Assembly (NCBI GenBank): GCA_902764415.1
Contig: CACWVU010000018.1
Coordinates: 1 to 64,000 of the forward strand
Source: an uncultured bacterium
Lineage (GTDB): Bacteria > Verrucomicrobiota > Kiritimatiellia > RFP12 > UBA1067
Direction: 5' to 3'
Length of the DNA: 64,000 bases
Positions 27,001 through 35,682 of the stretch are shown in pieces. The position numbers and the translations under genes were made by a program. The notes beneath the pieces are model-generated. The model worked only from the letters and a program-made list of their open reading frames with translations. It was not told the origin of the DNA and made no database searches. Numbering within the stretch: position 1 is the first letter of the stretch; each line of letters opens with the position of its first letter.

Positions 27001-30000
27001 CGAGCGCGACGCAATCAGGCTGCCGCCGGACTTCGTGGCGTGGGCGGTGGACCAGATGCGCCTCGCGCGCGGCAACAACGACGAGCTGCTCGTCAAGGCG
27101 CGCGCGCTCGCCTCGCGCCTGCTGGAGGACGAGTCGAGGCTGCCGGCCGAGCTCGCCGCGTCGCTTCTCCTGACCCGCGCCGAGTGCTACCGCGACCAGC
27201 AGAACTTCGAGGTCGCCAAGCTCGAGTACCAGACGATCCGCAACAACCCGGCCTACGCCAAGACCAAGGCGGCGCGCAAGGCGATGTTCCGCTCGATCGA
27301 CCTGATGATCGACACCGGCAACGCCTCCGGCGTGGAGTCGACCCTCGAATACTGGCTCTCGCAGCCCGACGCGGAGATCCAGGCGCAGGCCCACTACTTC
27401 CTCGCGCGCATCGCCTTCGACCGCAAGGACTACGAGGAGTGCCGCAAGCAGCTCAAGGAGGTGTTCTCGATCGACTACACCCACACCGACGGCCGCTTCC
27501 TGGAGGGCCGCTGGAAGCTCGCGACCGGCAACGAGGTGGACGACACCGACGTGCTCATCGGCAGCCTCTCCGACCGCACGATGATCCGCCCCGGCCAGCA
27601 GCTGGCGATCACGGTGCAGGACCGCAACCTCTCCGTCGCCGGCGGCGGCGCGTCGATCCCGGTGGTGATCACCACCAAGCCGGGCGGCGACCGCGAGAAG
27701 ATCTACCTCTACCCGACCCCGCGCGACCCGACGCTCTTCCGCGGCGTCATCGACGTGAAGCTCGGCGAGGCAGTGGTATCCAACCTGACGCTCGAGGTGA
27801 TCGGCGACGACACGGCGACGTACACGATCGAGCCGGAGTACCTGAAGGCTCGCGGTCTGCCGGTCACCGAGTCGAAGGTGCTCAGGGTGGTGGACGACGC
27901 GCGGCTCGCGATCGGCGCGGGTTCGCCGCGCGACGAGGAGGGCGAGACCGAGAAGGCGCTCGAGCGGATGGTCGACTCCGGCGTCGAGTCGCGCGAGCTC
28001 GCGCGTTCGCTCCGTCCCGGCAACCCGCTCTACATCGCGGTGATGGACAAGGATCGCTCGCGCAAGGGCGAGGGCGAGGTGACGGTGTCGCTCTCGACGA
28101 CCTCCGGCGACCGGCTCGACGCGGTCAGGCTCAAGGAGGTGCGCCCCTACAGCGGCATCTTCCGCGGCGTGGTGCCGACCTCGCTGCCGCCGCCGCGCGC
28201 GCACGCCTCCGACACCGCGATCGGCTACAACCCCGGCGACCTCATCAGCACCCGCCGCGACGGCGGCTGGAAGTCGCTCGCCGACGGCAAGCCCGGCAAG
28301 TGGGTCGAGGTGGACACGATGGCGTCCCACGAGTTCTCGAACATTGTCTTCAGAACCGCGAACCCTGAGGCGCTGCGGGCGGTGAGCCTCTCCGGGCGGC
28401 TCTCGGGCGGCGAAATCGCGCTCGGCTCGTTCCCGGCGCCGTCCGCCAAGGGCCGCGCCGGCATGCGCCGCTGGGTGGACTGGCGCAACGGCCTGCGCAC
28501 GGAGCAGGCGATCCGCGACTTCTTCCGCTCGCCGCAGGCGCCGAAGCCGGTGGCGGTGACTAACGTGATGGTCAGCGCGACTGAGCGCAACCGGGCTCCT
28601 TGCGTGGCTTGCGTCAGCGGCGGGTTCAGGGCGCCGGACGACGTCAGCGTGCTGAGGTTCCGGATCGTCCCGCGCGCCACCGGCGGCGACACCTTCCGCC
28701 GGCTGTGGCTCTCGGTCATGGTCGACGGGCGCGAGGTCTACTCCGGCTACGGCGCCACCATCGCCAACCGCATCGTCACCTGCGAGATCACGCCCAAGTG
28801 CCACCTCCTCGAGGTCTTCAGCGTGCAGTACGGCGCCGCGGATGCGTGGGAGCTCTGCTGGGAGCCGGCCTACGGCGAGACGCAGCCGGTGCCGGCGGCC
28901 TGGTTCGACGACACCGCCAACCCCGAGCTCGAGGAGTTCCTCGCCGACAAGGTGAGCATCGTGCGCGTGCCCGAGGGCTTCTCGGCCACGTTCCGCGAGC
29001 CGATCCGCCTCAGGTCCTTCCGGCTCAGCGTGGTCGACCGCGTCGGACCCGACGCGAGCCTCGACAAGATCACCGCGACCGACTGGTCCGGCAACGAGAT
29101 CCTGCCGGTCGAGAGCGACTTCTCCGAGGTGCAGCGCAACGACCGGCTCGAGGTCGCGCCCGGCGACCGCATCTCCGCCACCTACGTGGACGAGACGACG
29201 TCCTCCGGCCTCAAGCGCGTCCTCACCAAGACGGTGAGCTCGTCCTTCAACAACGCGTCGGTGGGCTTCTACTTCGAGGAGGTCCACGTGACCAGCTACG
29301 GCAGCCAGAGCCACCTGAACACCGCCTACCGGTTCGTCCCCGGCGACACGCTGCTGGTGGCGGTATTCGACCCTGACCAGGACCTCACCGACGAGGCCGA
29401 CAAAGTCACTGTGAAGATCGTCTCCGACTCCGGCACCGAGCGCGAGATCACGCTCGCCGAGCAGAACAAGTCGTACGGCGGCATTCCGTGGCATTCGCCC
29501 GACGACGTGTCGGGCGTCCACAGCGGATTCTTCCTGGGGCTCCTCAAGACGGCTCCGGCGGGGAACACCAACGCGGCGGCGCGGGCGGCCTTCCCGGTGA
29601 CGGCCGACGACGCGCTCACGGCGTCCTACGACGACCGCGAGAACACCACCCCCGGCATTCCGTTCGTGCGCACCGCCAAGGTGGTCTCAGCGCGCGAGGA
29701 GCCGCCGGTGCTGACGCTCTACCAGACCGCGGCGAAGCGCGTCGTCGACACCTCGCACGGCGCGGAGATCCGCCTCGCGGCGCTCCGCCGCCGCGCCGGC
29801 AACGACAAGGTGACCACGCTCTACCGCGACGTCTACAGCGCGACTCCGATGCCGCAGGAGGTGTGCGACTCCACCAACCTGATTCCGGTGAACGCGGCGG
29901 CCCCGCTGCCGATCCGCGTGGTCGAGCCCTCGCGCGCCCGCCACCGCGATTCCTACCTGGTGCTGAGCGCCGTCGCCGACAGCGAGCTCAAGCGCGCCGA

Positions 30001-31747
30001 GGCGGACGGCGACGACCCGCAGGTCAAGAAGATGCACCTCGGCCTCGGCGCCGGCTTCGACATGCCGGGCTTCCCGGTCAACATCGCCCGCGGCGGACAG
30101 TCGTTCGACGAGGCGCGCAAGGCGGGCAGCTTCAACGGCTCGATGCGCTTCGCGGTCGGCGGCATCGACTTGAAGGGCGACCAGGAATACCGTGCCGGCC
30201 ACGACGGCGAAGACGGCCCGATCGTGCTGCCGGTCAACGGCTCCGACACGGTGACGATCACGGTGACCGACTCGAAGGGCGTCGAGCTCGCGAAGCGCCG
30301 GCTGGAGCTCGTCTCCGACGCCGCGTTCTCGCTCGTCGACTCCTCGTGGTCGGCCGAGCGCACCGCCGCGCACGTCGGCGAGAAGTTCTACCTGCGCATC
30401 GACGACGCCGACCGCGACGTCAGCGAGGAGCCCGACAACGTGGAGGTGGACGTCGCCACCACCGGCGGCACCGTCCGCAAGGTGGTGCTCACCGAGACCC
30501 TGCCGCACTCGGGCGTCTTCACCGGCACGGTGCGGCCTACGATCTTCGTGCCCGGCGAGACGATCCCCGAGGTGACGACGGGCGCGGAGGCGTCGGTGGA
30601 GATGCTCCTTTCCGACGACCGCATCCCGGTGAAGTTCGGCGAGAAGCTGACGATGACCTACCGCGACGAGCGGGTGCTGCCCGGCACCGACCCGCGCACG
30701 CTCGCGGTGACGGGCACGGTCTACAAGGGCGCGGACGGCTCGATCCGCCTCTTCTCCAAGCGCTTCCGCGACGTCGACTCCGCGGTGCTGGTGCAGTTCC
30801 GGCTCGCCGAGTGCCTCTTCGAGCAGGCCAAGGACTACCGCAAGCTGCGCCAGAACGAGAAGAGCTCCGAGGCGATCGCCAAGGGCCGCGCGATCCTCGA
30901 GGAGGCGCTGAAGAACAACCCCGAGAGCGCCCACGTGGCGCAGGGCGAGTTCCTGCTCGCCAACCTCTACCAGGAGCTGGCGGCCGAGGAGGAGGTGCAG
31001 GCGAAGAGCCTGCGCAAGGAAGGGGAGACGGAGGCGGCCGAGGAGGCCGAGAAGAAGTCGCGTCTCCTCTACGCCGAGGCGCTGGCGCGCTTCTCGTCCA
31101 TCCTTGCGGTCTGGCCCGAGGGCGACTACGCGCCGCGCGCGCAGTACCACAAGGCCTACTGCCTGGAGATGCTCAAGGAGTACAAGCTCGCCGGCGAGGA
31201 GTACGTGAAGATGACCTACATGTACCCGGAGTCGGACCTCGTGGGCGACGCCACCATCCGCCTCGCCACCTACTACTACAAGGAGGAGAAGAAGTACGAG
31301 ACCGCCGCGCGCATCTACGGCAGCTTCGCGCGCCGCTTCCCGAACCACGACAAGGCGGCCCGTGCGCTCTTCATGTGCGGCAGCTGCTACATCAAGGAGG
31401 GTGAGGCGATCGTCAAGCGGGCCGAGGCGGCGGCGATGAAGGAGGCCGAGAAGCGGGGTTCCGCCTTCACCGGGCTCCACGGCGTGCCGCTCGCCGCGGC
31501 GGAGTGCTTCACCCACGCCGTCAACTCGTTCGTGGACATGACCGAGAAGTACGCCGCCACCACCACCCCCGAGCTGCGCGCCCAGGGCCTCTACTGGGCC
31601 GGCGACGCATCGCTCCGCAAGGACGACGCCAAGGCCGCCTACATCTTCCTCAAGCGCACGGTGCTTGAGTACCCGGAGACCGAATGGGCCCGCCGTGCCC
31701 GCGGCCTCATGCTCCAGAACGGCAAGGCTTTCAAGGACCTCGACTGA
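24044..31747 (+). CDS. Giant exported TPR / beta-sandwich protein
   Basis: A 2,567-residue protein with a signal peptide (MKKTMILTALAALSATLCA). The start at 24044 is preferred over an in-frame ATG at 24032 because GGAG lies six bases before it. Residues about 20-1170 are helical and repeat-like (TPR/SEL-type). From about 1170 to 2230 come several beta-sandwich repeats with a D-x-D...SGxFxG pattern: YIAVMDKDRSRKGEG with PYSGIFRG, LVAVFDPDQDLTDEAD with HSGFFLG, and YLRIDDADRDVSEEPD with HSGVFTG. The acidic loops could bind calcium. Residues about 2246-2567 are TPRs like those of YbgF/BamD-type periplasmic proteins. It is first in an operon with two smaller exported TPR proteins. Function unknown; a large periplasmic or surface scaffold is plausible. 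Confidence 0.8.
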   Translation: MKKTMILTALAALSATLCAETPAELEKTFDEAVKSGRPLTAERMFTQLLEKGGKLAPIRYYQAAEVSRELGKSDDRVTRLSHFLKEEQKWTPEVEHAAWILCREAANADAFVRIAANKPVPLSLHWQGLMLLERYTREKRAADFKKVAEALLEAFPDPKLRNDTFRRVADMALANVPGFAVADAKSLIERFPSSNMNGIERLLAARGGDFPPMWRLRFCVKAKMLLDPSSFESIAQAASSKDEAVLDELVKGCRELEKLACDGEHPRHAATLYRVRGMLKDRYYGKDKAAEGSADLLARFEAIAGGKVKLPDDQMRNLAAFSADAGRLTAADAAKLRNKYPNFVPTNYMGQFGIVEACRAAKSSKPYKDFMAKYPSHMRAEARYQMLRVLAEVKDVAEVKAGFEERLFRLSNAGVDFNHLSLSLADTGLSDKDLAAYLAALYKRTGSLGYWDWFQRENWASRRVAAFTGDAVTAFRKTIAKDVKPGERMFAIAREMNGLGRGAGNIAPPRAHELFAEACKLYPGLYPVEGRWDNPVFEAIRAKYMDLCQYHPESAATCAKAMIAKLDPKSKRFWEAGITGNIFWNIRGNPAVASEVAFARVRATGNMDYLGGVYFPETLDKLPLDRNLVVNSGAKTFSVVDANWVVNDASKRRITPELAADMLAIGMPKRDWANTAEDWNSRFFQTAISVVRTNPKLFEKFPFAELAAKILDTKGVSENLKRNFLVFATAAGRGQEFLDRYVKSFAADAAPRKVSLLSALLSNADITPFPSKDRKADVFGDLLVKEYLPALKATPDRAAPRADLGYSGLVVSRFFEWRKLAEAKARPDYASTYAPTITECVRLKLAGASGWDDRDRSVGGNFYNNDYRIALNATNAVALAAVARTAGYYSNSWWLGRDATEKLLKDTRAAELWEPLYLLVSTLNDQDKGINALLVECRAETSKRLPGVYPVSERDPLYPLYMAADELSKNNVEKATSLLMKNLTAFERDAIRLPPDFVAWAVDQMRLARGNNDELLVKARALASRLLEDESRLPAELAASLLLTRAECYRDQQNFEVAKLEYQTIRNNPAYAKTKAARKAMFRSIDLMIDTGNASGVESTLEYWLSQPDAEIQAQAHYFLARIAFDRKDYEECRKQLKEVFSIDYTHTDGRFLEGRWKLATGNEVDDTDVLIGSLSDRTMIRPGQQLAITVQDRNLSVAGGGASIPVVITTKPGGDREKIYLYPTPRDPTLFRGVIDVKLGEAVVSNLTLEVIGDDTATYTIEPEYLKARGLPVTESKVLRVVDDARLAIGAGSPRDEEGETEKALERMVDSGVESRELARSLRPGNPLYIAVMDKDRSRKGEGEVTVSLSTTSGDRLDAVRLKEVRPYSGIFRGVVPTSLPPPRAHASDTAIGYNPGDLISTRRDGGWKSLADGKPGKWVEVDTMASHEFSNIVFRTANPEALRAVSLSGRLSGGEIALGSFPAPSAKGRAGMRRWVDWRNGLRTEQAIRDFFRSPQAPKPVAVTNVMVSATERNRAPCVACVSGGFRAPDDVSVLRFRIVPRATGGDTFRRLWLSVMVDGREVYSGYGATIANRIVTCEITPKCHLLEVFSVQYGAADAWELCWEPAYGETQPVPAAWFDDTANPELEEFLADKVSIVRVPEGFSATFREPIRLRSFRLSVVDRVGPDASLDKITATDWSGNEILPVESDFSEVQRNDRLEVAPGDRISATYVDETTSSGLKRVLTKTVSSSFNNASVGFYFEEVHVTSYGSQSHLNTAYRFVPGDTLLVAVFDPDQDLTDEADKVTVKIVSDSGTEREITLAEQNKSYGGIPWHSPDDVSGVHSGFFLGLLKTAPAGNTNAAARAAFPVTADDALTASYDDRENTTPGIPFVRTAKVVSAREEPPVLTLYQTAAKRVVDTSHGAEIRLAALRRRAGNDKVTTLYRDVYSATPMPQEVCDSTNLIPVNAAAPLPIRVVEPSRARHRDSYLVLSAVADSELKRAEADGDDPQVKKMHLGLGAGFDMPGFPVNIARGGQSFDEARKAGSFNGSMRFAVGGIDLKGDQEYRAGHDGEDGPIVLPVNGSDTVTITVTDSKGVELAKRRLELVSDAAFSLVDSSWSAERTAAHVGEKFYLRIDDADRDVSEEPDNVEVDVATTGGTVRKVVLTETLPHSGVFTGTVRPTIFVPGETIPEVTTGAEASVEMLLSDDRIPVKFGEKLTMTYRDERVLPGTDPRTLAVTGTVYKGADGSIRLFSKRFRDVDSAVLVQFRLAECLFEQAKDYRKLRQNEKSSEAIAKGRAILEEALKNNPESAHVAQGEFLLANLYQELAAEEEVQAKSLRKEGETEAAEEAEKKSRLLYAEALARFSSILAVWPEGDYAPRAQYHKAYCLEMLKEYKLAGEEYVKMTYMYPESDLVGDATIRLATYYYKEEKKYETAARIYGSFARRFPNHDKAARALFMCGSCYIKEGEAIVKRAEAAAMKEAEKRGSAFTGLHGVPLAAAECFTHAVNSFVDMTEKYAATTTPELRAQGLYWAGDASLRKDDAKAAYIFLKRTVLEYPETEWARRARGLMLQNGKAFKDLD

Positions 31748-33429
31748 TGAAGCGCTTCAGCATGAGACCTGCGGCCGTCTTCGCCGCGTTCGCGCTCGCC
31801 GCCGCGGCGGCGGCGCCCGCCTTCGGCTGGGAATGGGAGTGGAACTGGCGGATGCCGGGCGACATCTACAAGGGGCTCGAGTTCGAGTCCCGCAACGCCG
31901 TCGACCGCGCCTACAAGGCGACCTCGGCCGCCATGGACGCCGCCCGCGCCGGCGCGCGGCCGACCGACCTGGTGCCGCGCTTCCGCGCCGCCGCCGCCGA
32001 GTGGCGCAAGGTGGAGATCCAGGCCGAGAGCGACAACACCAGCGACGCGCTCCTCGCCTACGCCGGGTTCATGCAGGGCTACACCCGCATGAAGGCGCAC
32101 GACGTCAACGAGGCGGTCAAGTTCTACGGCCAGGTGGTCGACCTCTACGACGACGAGCGCTGGATCGCCTTCCCGGCCCGCTACTTCATCGGGCGCACCA
32201 AGATCGACATGGGCGACACCCGCGCCGGCTGGCCGCTCATCGAGGAGCTCGTCGACGACGAGGCCGACGCCAAGCACCCGCTCATGGGCAACGTCCTTAA
32301 GGAAGTCGGCTGGCGGTGGTGGGACTCAGGCCGCGAGGCCGAGGCGCAGGAGCTCTGGGAGCGCGGGGCGAAGCCGTGGTTCGCGGAGTCCAACCGCAGC
32401 GCCTGGGACAGCTGCCGCTACGGCCTGCTCCTCGCCTGCACGGTGCGCGGCGACTTCGGTGCGCTCGAGGAGTTCATCTTCGCCGGCGTCAAGGAGGACG
32501 ACGCCAAGCGCCGCGCCGACATCGTGGTCGACAACCGCAACTGGGTGCTCGGCCAGCTCAACAACGGCGGCTCGGGCGTCTGCAGCTACTACGCGCGCAA
32601 GTTCCCCAAGGAGGCGGAGCGCAAGGCGAAGCTCGCCGACTTCCGCCGCCGCTACATCAAGTGGTACCTCGAGAAGCGCCCGCTCTTCGTCTCCGCCGGC
32701 CGCGAGTTCGAGTTCGACGTCTCGGCGATCAGGCTCGGCTACGGCGTCGACAGCCGCGAGGAGACGAACGCGAAGATCCTCAAGCTCGTCGCCGGCCTCC
32801 AGCAGGTCAAGGACCCGAAGCAGCGCGACGCCAGGGTGCGCACGATCGTTGGGCTCTACTACGACCTCGGCGACTACTCCGCCGCGCTCATCCTGGCGGA
32901 CAAGATATCCGAGCCGCTGGCCGCCTCGTGGCTCCGGTACGAGATCTGCCGCACCGCCTCCGACCGCGGCAAGCCGATGTGGAAGGAGTGCCTCGCCCAC
33001 CTCGACGAGTACATCAAGCGCAAGCCCGACGCCGGCCAGCTCCTGAACGCGAAGTACATCATCGTCTGGATCTGCCGCGAGCGCACCGGCGACCTCGAGC
33101 GCGCGCTGAAGACCTGCCTTGACATCAGCGACCCCCCGAGGTCGCTCTGGGAGCTCACCTGGACCTACCGCAAGCTCGGCGACAAGAAGAAGGCCGAGAA
33201 CTGCCTCGTCGAGATTTCGTCGATGTTCGCCAACGACGCGCCGCGCGCGGTGCTGACCCTGGCGCAGCTCTGCGAGCAGGACGGCGACAAGAAGAAGGCG
33301 ATCGCGCTTTACCGGCGGCTCCTGTCGCAGCCGGAGTGGAAGAAGACCGGCGAGTCCTCCCAGGCCCACCAGGCGCTCGAGCGCCTCGGCGAGCGCACGG
33401 GCGGCGCGATGGTCAACGAGGTGCACTGA
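31747..33429 (+). CDS. Exported TPR protein
   Basis: 560 residues with an Ala-rich signal peptide ending near APAFG, then a Trp-rich start to the mature protein (WEWEWNW). The rest is helical with TPR-like pairs, such as TIVGLYYDLGDYSAALILAD and TWTYRKLGDKKKAENCLVEI and a final LAQLCEQDGDKKKAIALYRR. The start overlaps the stop of the giant gene, so it is translationally coupled. Probably a periplasmic partner of the giant protein. Confidence 0.75.
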   Translation: MKRFSMRPAAVFAAFALAAAAAAPAFGWEWEWNWRMPGDIYKGLEFESRNAVDRAYKATSAAMDAARAGARPTDLVPRFRAAAAEWRKVEIQAESDNTSDALLAYAGFMQGYTRMKAHDVNEAVKFYGQVVDLYDDERWIAFPARYFIGRTKIDMGDTRAGWPLIEELVDDEADAKHPLMGNVLKEVGWRWWDSGREAEAQELWERGAKPWFAESNRSAWDSCRYGLLLACTVRGDFGALEEFIFAGVKEDDAKRRADIVVDNRNWVLGQLNNGGSGVCSYYARKFPKEAERKAKLADFRRRYIKWYLEKRPLFVSAGREFEFDVSAIRLGYGVDSREETNAKILKLVAGLQQVKDPKQRDARVRTIVGLYYDLGDYSAALILADKISEPLAASWLRYEICRTASDRGKPMWKECLAHLDEYIKRKPDAGQLLNAKYIIVWICRERTGDLERALKTCLDISDPPRSLWELTWTYRKLGDKKKAENCLVEISSMFANDAPRAVLTLAQLCEQDGDKKKAIALYRRLLSQPEWKKTGESSQAHQALERLGERTGGAMVNEVH

Positions 33430-33474
33430 CGGGGGCGCCGAAACCGACAACGTTCAACCAAGGAGAGAGAGCAA

Positions 33475-35682
33475 ATGAAGAAAGTTCTGATGATCGCCAT
33501 GGCAGCCGCGTGCGCCGCGGCGTTCGCCCAGGAGGCCAAGAAGGACGCGAAGCCGGTCGACCCGGCCAAGGCGGCCGCGCAGGCCGAGAAGCGCGCCGAG
33601 CGCATGGTGAAGACCGCGGTCGGCCTCATCGCCGACAAGGAGGAGGACCGCGGCGTCGGCATGCTCGAGGCCGTCGCGAGGATGTACCCAGACTCGCAGG
33701 CGAAGTACGCCGCCGCGCTCGAGCTCGGCCGCCACTTCACCGGCAAGCGCGACTTCGAGCGCGCGCTCATCGAGCTGAAGAAGGCGTTCTCGGCCACCAA
33801 CGACGAGACCCGGGCGGAGTCGCTGCTCCTCCAGGGCGAGCTCTACGTCGCCAAGAACCAGCCCGGCGAGGCCGCGATGGTGTTCCGCCGCATCACCCAG
33901 GACTTCCCGACCAGCGACTTCGCCAACGACGCCTTCTTCAAGATCGGCCAGATCCACTTCGCGGCCGGCCGCTGGGCGCGCGCGTCCGAGGCGTTCGAGA
34001 TGGTCGGCACCGCCGTCCCCGCCTCCGCCGACACCAACTCCGCCGTGCTCGTCGAGTCCGGCCAGCGCATCTACGTGCACGTCACCGACAAGGACCTCGC
34101 CGTCCTCGCGGCGATGGGCGAGAAGTCCAAGGTCAAGCTCCTCGGCTCCGACGGCGACGAGGAAGTGGTCGAGCTCGCCGCGTTCGGCAAGGGCGACGGC
34201 GATTTCATCGCCTCCTGCAAGACCACCGTCGCGCCCTCCGCGAAGGGCGACGGCGTCCTCACCGTGCGCGGCAAGGACGACGTCAAGGTCGTCTACGTCG
34301 ACGCCAACACCCAGTCCGGCGAGGTCAACCTGAACCGCATCGCCAGCGCCTCCACCGTCTCCTCGGCGACGCTCACCTTCCTCGACGGCGCGATGCGCCA
34401 GAAGGTGAAGGGCGTGTTCGTCGACCAGCCCGCGTTCGTGCGCCTCCGCGACCTCGACCTGGACGCGACCGACGGCAAGGACAAGGCGAAGGTTGTGGTG
34501 AAGTCCATGTACCGCGAGCGCCCGGAGCCCGCGCCGGGCGAGCTCGTCGCCCCGCCGCCGCCGCCGGACGCGCCGTGGCTCGTGCGCAGCGAGGTGGAGA
34601 TCGACCTCGAGGAGGTCGAGCCGCGCGCCGGCATCTTCGCCGGCCGCATCGTGACACGCCTCATCCCCGCCGACACCAACAAGATCGTCCAGCTTCCGCC
34701 CGGCGAGATCTACGCCAACGCCGAGGACAAGCTCGTCGCCGAGTACACCGACCAGCGCCACCTCGCCGGCGTCAAGCCGGTCCAGCGCACCGCCGAGGCC
34801 GTGGTGCTCGTCGGCGGCTCCACCGAGCCGCAGTCGATCGTCGCCCACGCCAGCGAGGCGACGGTCCAGGCCAAGAAGCTCCTCCTCGAGGCGCAGCTGC
34901 TCCAGAAGTGGGGCGCCATCTTCAAGGAGGTCGGCCTCATGGACAGCGCCTCCGAGAAGTCCGCCGAGGGCCTCAAGCGCATCTCCGAGGTCTTCGACCT
35001 CGCCTCGCGCAACACCCTCGAGCGCAGCGTCATCGAAAGCGCCTACGAGACCAGGTGGAACCTCTTCCTCGTCAGGAACGACCTCAAGAACGCCGTCGAC
35101 ACCTGCAACGCGCTCGTCAAGCGCTTCCCCGACACCCCGCTCGCCGACCGCGCCTTCATGCAGATCGCCATGGCCCGCCGCGAGGAGAAGGCGCCCGGCG
35201 CCGAGGACGCCGCCATCGCCATCTTCAACGCCATCCTCGGCCTGCCGGTCTCCCAGCTCAAGGCCGAGGCGCTCTACCGCATCGGCGAGACGCTCGAGAC
35301 CAAGGCCCGCAAGGCCGCGGCGAGTTCCAGGAACCGCCACGCCAAGCCGGACTTCTCCGCGGCGATCACCGCCTACAGCCGCTGCGCCGAGGGGTATCCG
35401 TCCAGCGCCTTCGCCGGCGAGTCCTACAAGCGCATGGTCGACTACTACGTCTCCATCAAGTCCTTCTCCAAGGCCACCGAGATCATCAACCGCGTGCTCG
35501 AGGACTACCCCGATGCGCCGTGGCTCGACGAGATGCTGCTGAAGTGGGGCGTCATCCTCCACCGCCAGGGCGACCGCGAGGGCGCCGTCGCCAAGTTCCG
35601 CCAGATCCTCGAGGAGTATCCCGGCGGCAAGGCGGCCAAGCAGGCAACGAGCTTCCTCAAGCGCCTCGAGGAGGACGAGTGA
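33475..35682 (+). CDS. Exported TPR protein with a central beta-sandwich
   Basis: 735 residues with a signal peptide (MKKVLMIAMAAACAAAFA) and an AAGGAGAGAG ribosome binding site. N-terminal TPRs cover about residues 40-180. A beta-rich middle follows (VRLRDLDLDATDGKDKAKV, then EPRAGIFAGRIV) whose acidic-loop-plus-AGIFAG pattern matches the beta repeats of the giant protein. C-terminal TPRs run from about 450 to the end. It looks like a reduced copy of the giant architecture, suggesting common ancestry or co-assembly. It overlaps the M18 aminopeptidase start by one base. Confidence 0.75.
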   Translation: MKKVLMIAMAAACAAAFAQEAKKDAKPVDPAKAAAQAEKRAERMVKTAVGLIADKEEDRGVGMLEAVARMYPDSQAKYAAALELGRHFTGKRDFERALIELKKAFSATNDETRAESLLLQGELYVAKNQPGEAAMVFRRITQDFPTSDFANDAFFKIGQIHFAAGRWARASEAFEMVGTAVPASADTNSAVLVESGQRIYVHVTDKDLAVLAAMGEKSKVKLLGSDGDEEVVELAAFGKGDGDFIASCKTTVAPSAKGDGVLTVRGKDDVKVVYVDANTQSGEVNLNRIASASTVSSATLTFLDGAMRQKVKGVFVDQPAFVRLRDLDLDATDGKDKAKVVVKSMYRERPEPAPGELVAPPPPPDAPWLVRSEVEIDLEEVEPRAGIFAGRIVTRLIPADTNKIVQLPPGEIYANAEDKLVAEYTDQRHLAGVKPVQRTAEAVVLVGGSTEPQSIVAHASEATVQAKKLLLEAQLLQKWGAIFKEVGLMDSASEKSAEGLKRISEVFDLASRNTLERSVIESAYETRWNLFLVRNDLKNAVDTCNALVKRFPDTPLADRAFMQIAMARREEKAPGAEDAAIAIFNAILGLPVSQLKAEALYRIGETLETKARKAAASSRNRHAKPDFSAAITAYSRCAEGYPSSAFAGESYKRMVDYYVSIKSFSKATEIINRVLEDYPDAPWLDEMLLKWGVILHRQGDREGAVAKFRQILEEYPGGKAAKQATSFLKRLEEDE

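Noticed and set aside
24029-29521. A long open frame of about 1,830 codons on the - strand opposite the giant TPR gene
   Set aside because: It mirrors the sense codon bias of a GC-rich gene, has an Arg/His/Glu-rich composition and matches no family; the + strand frame has a signal peptide and clear domains.
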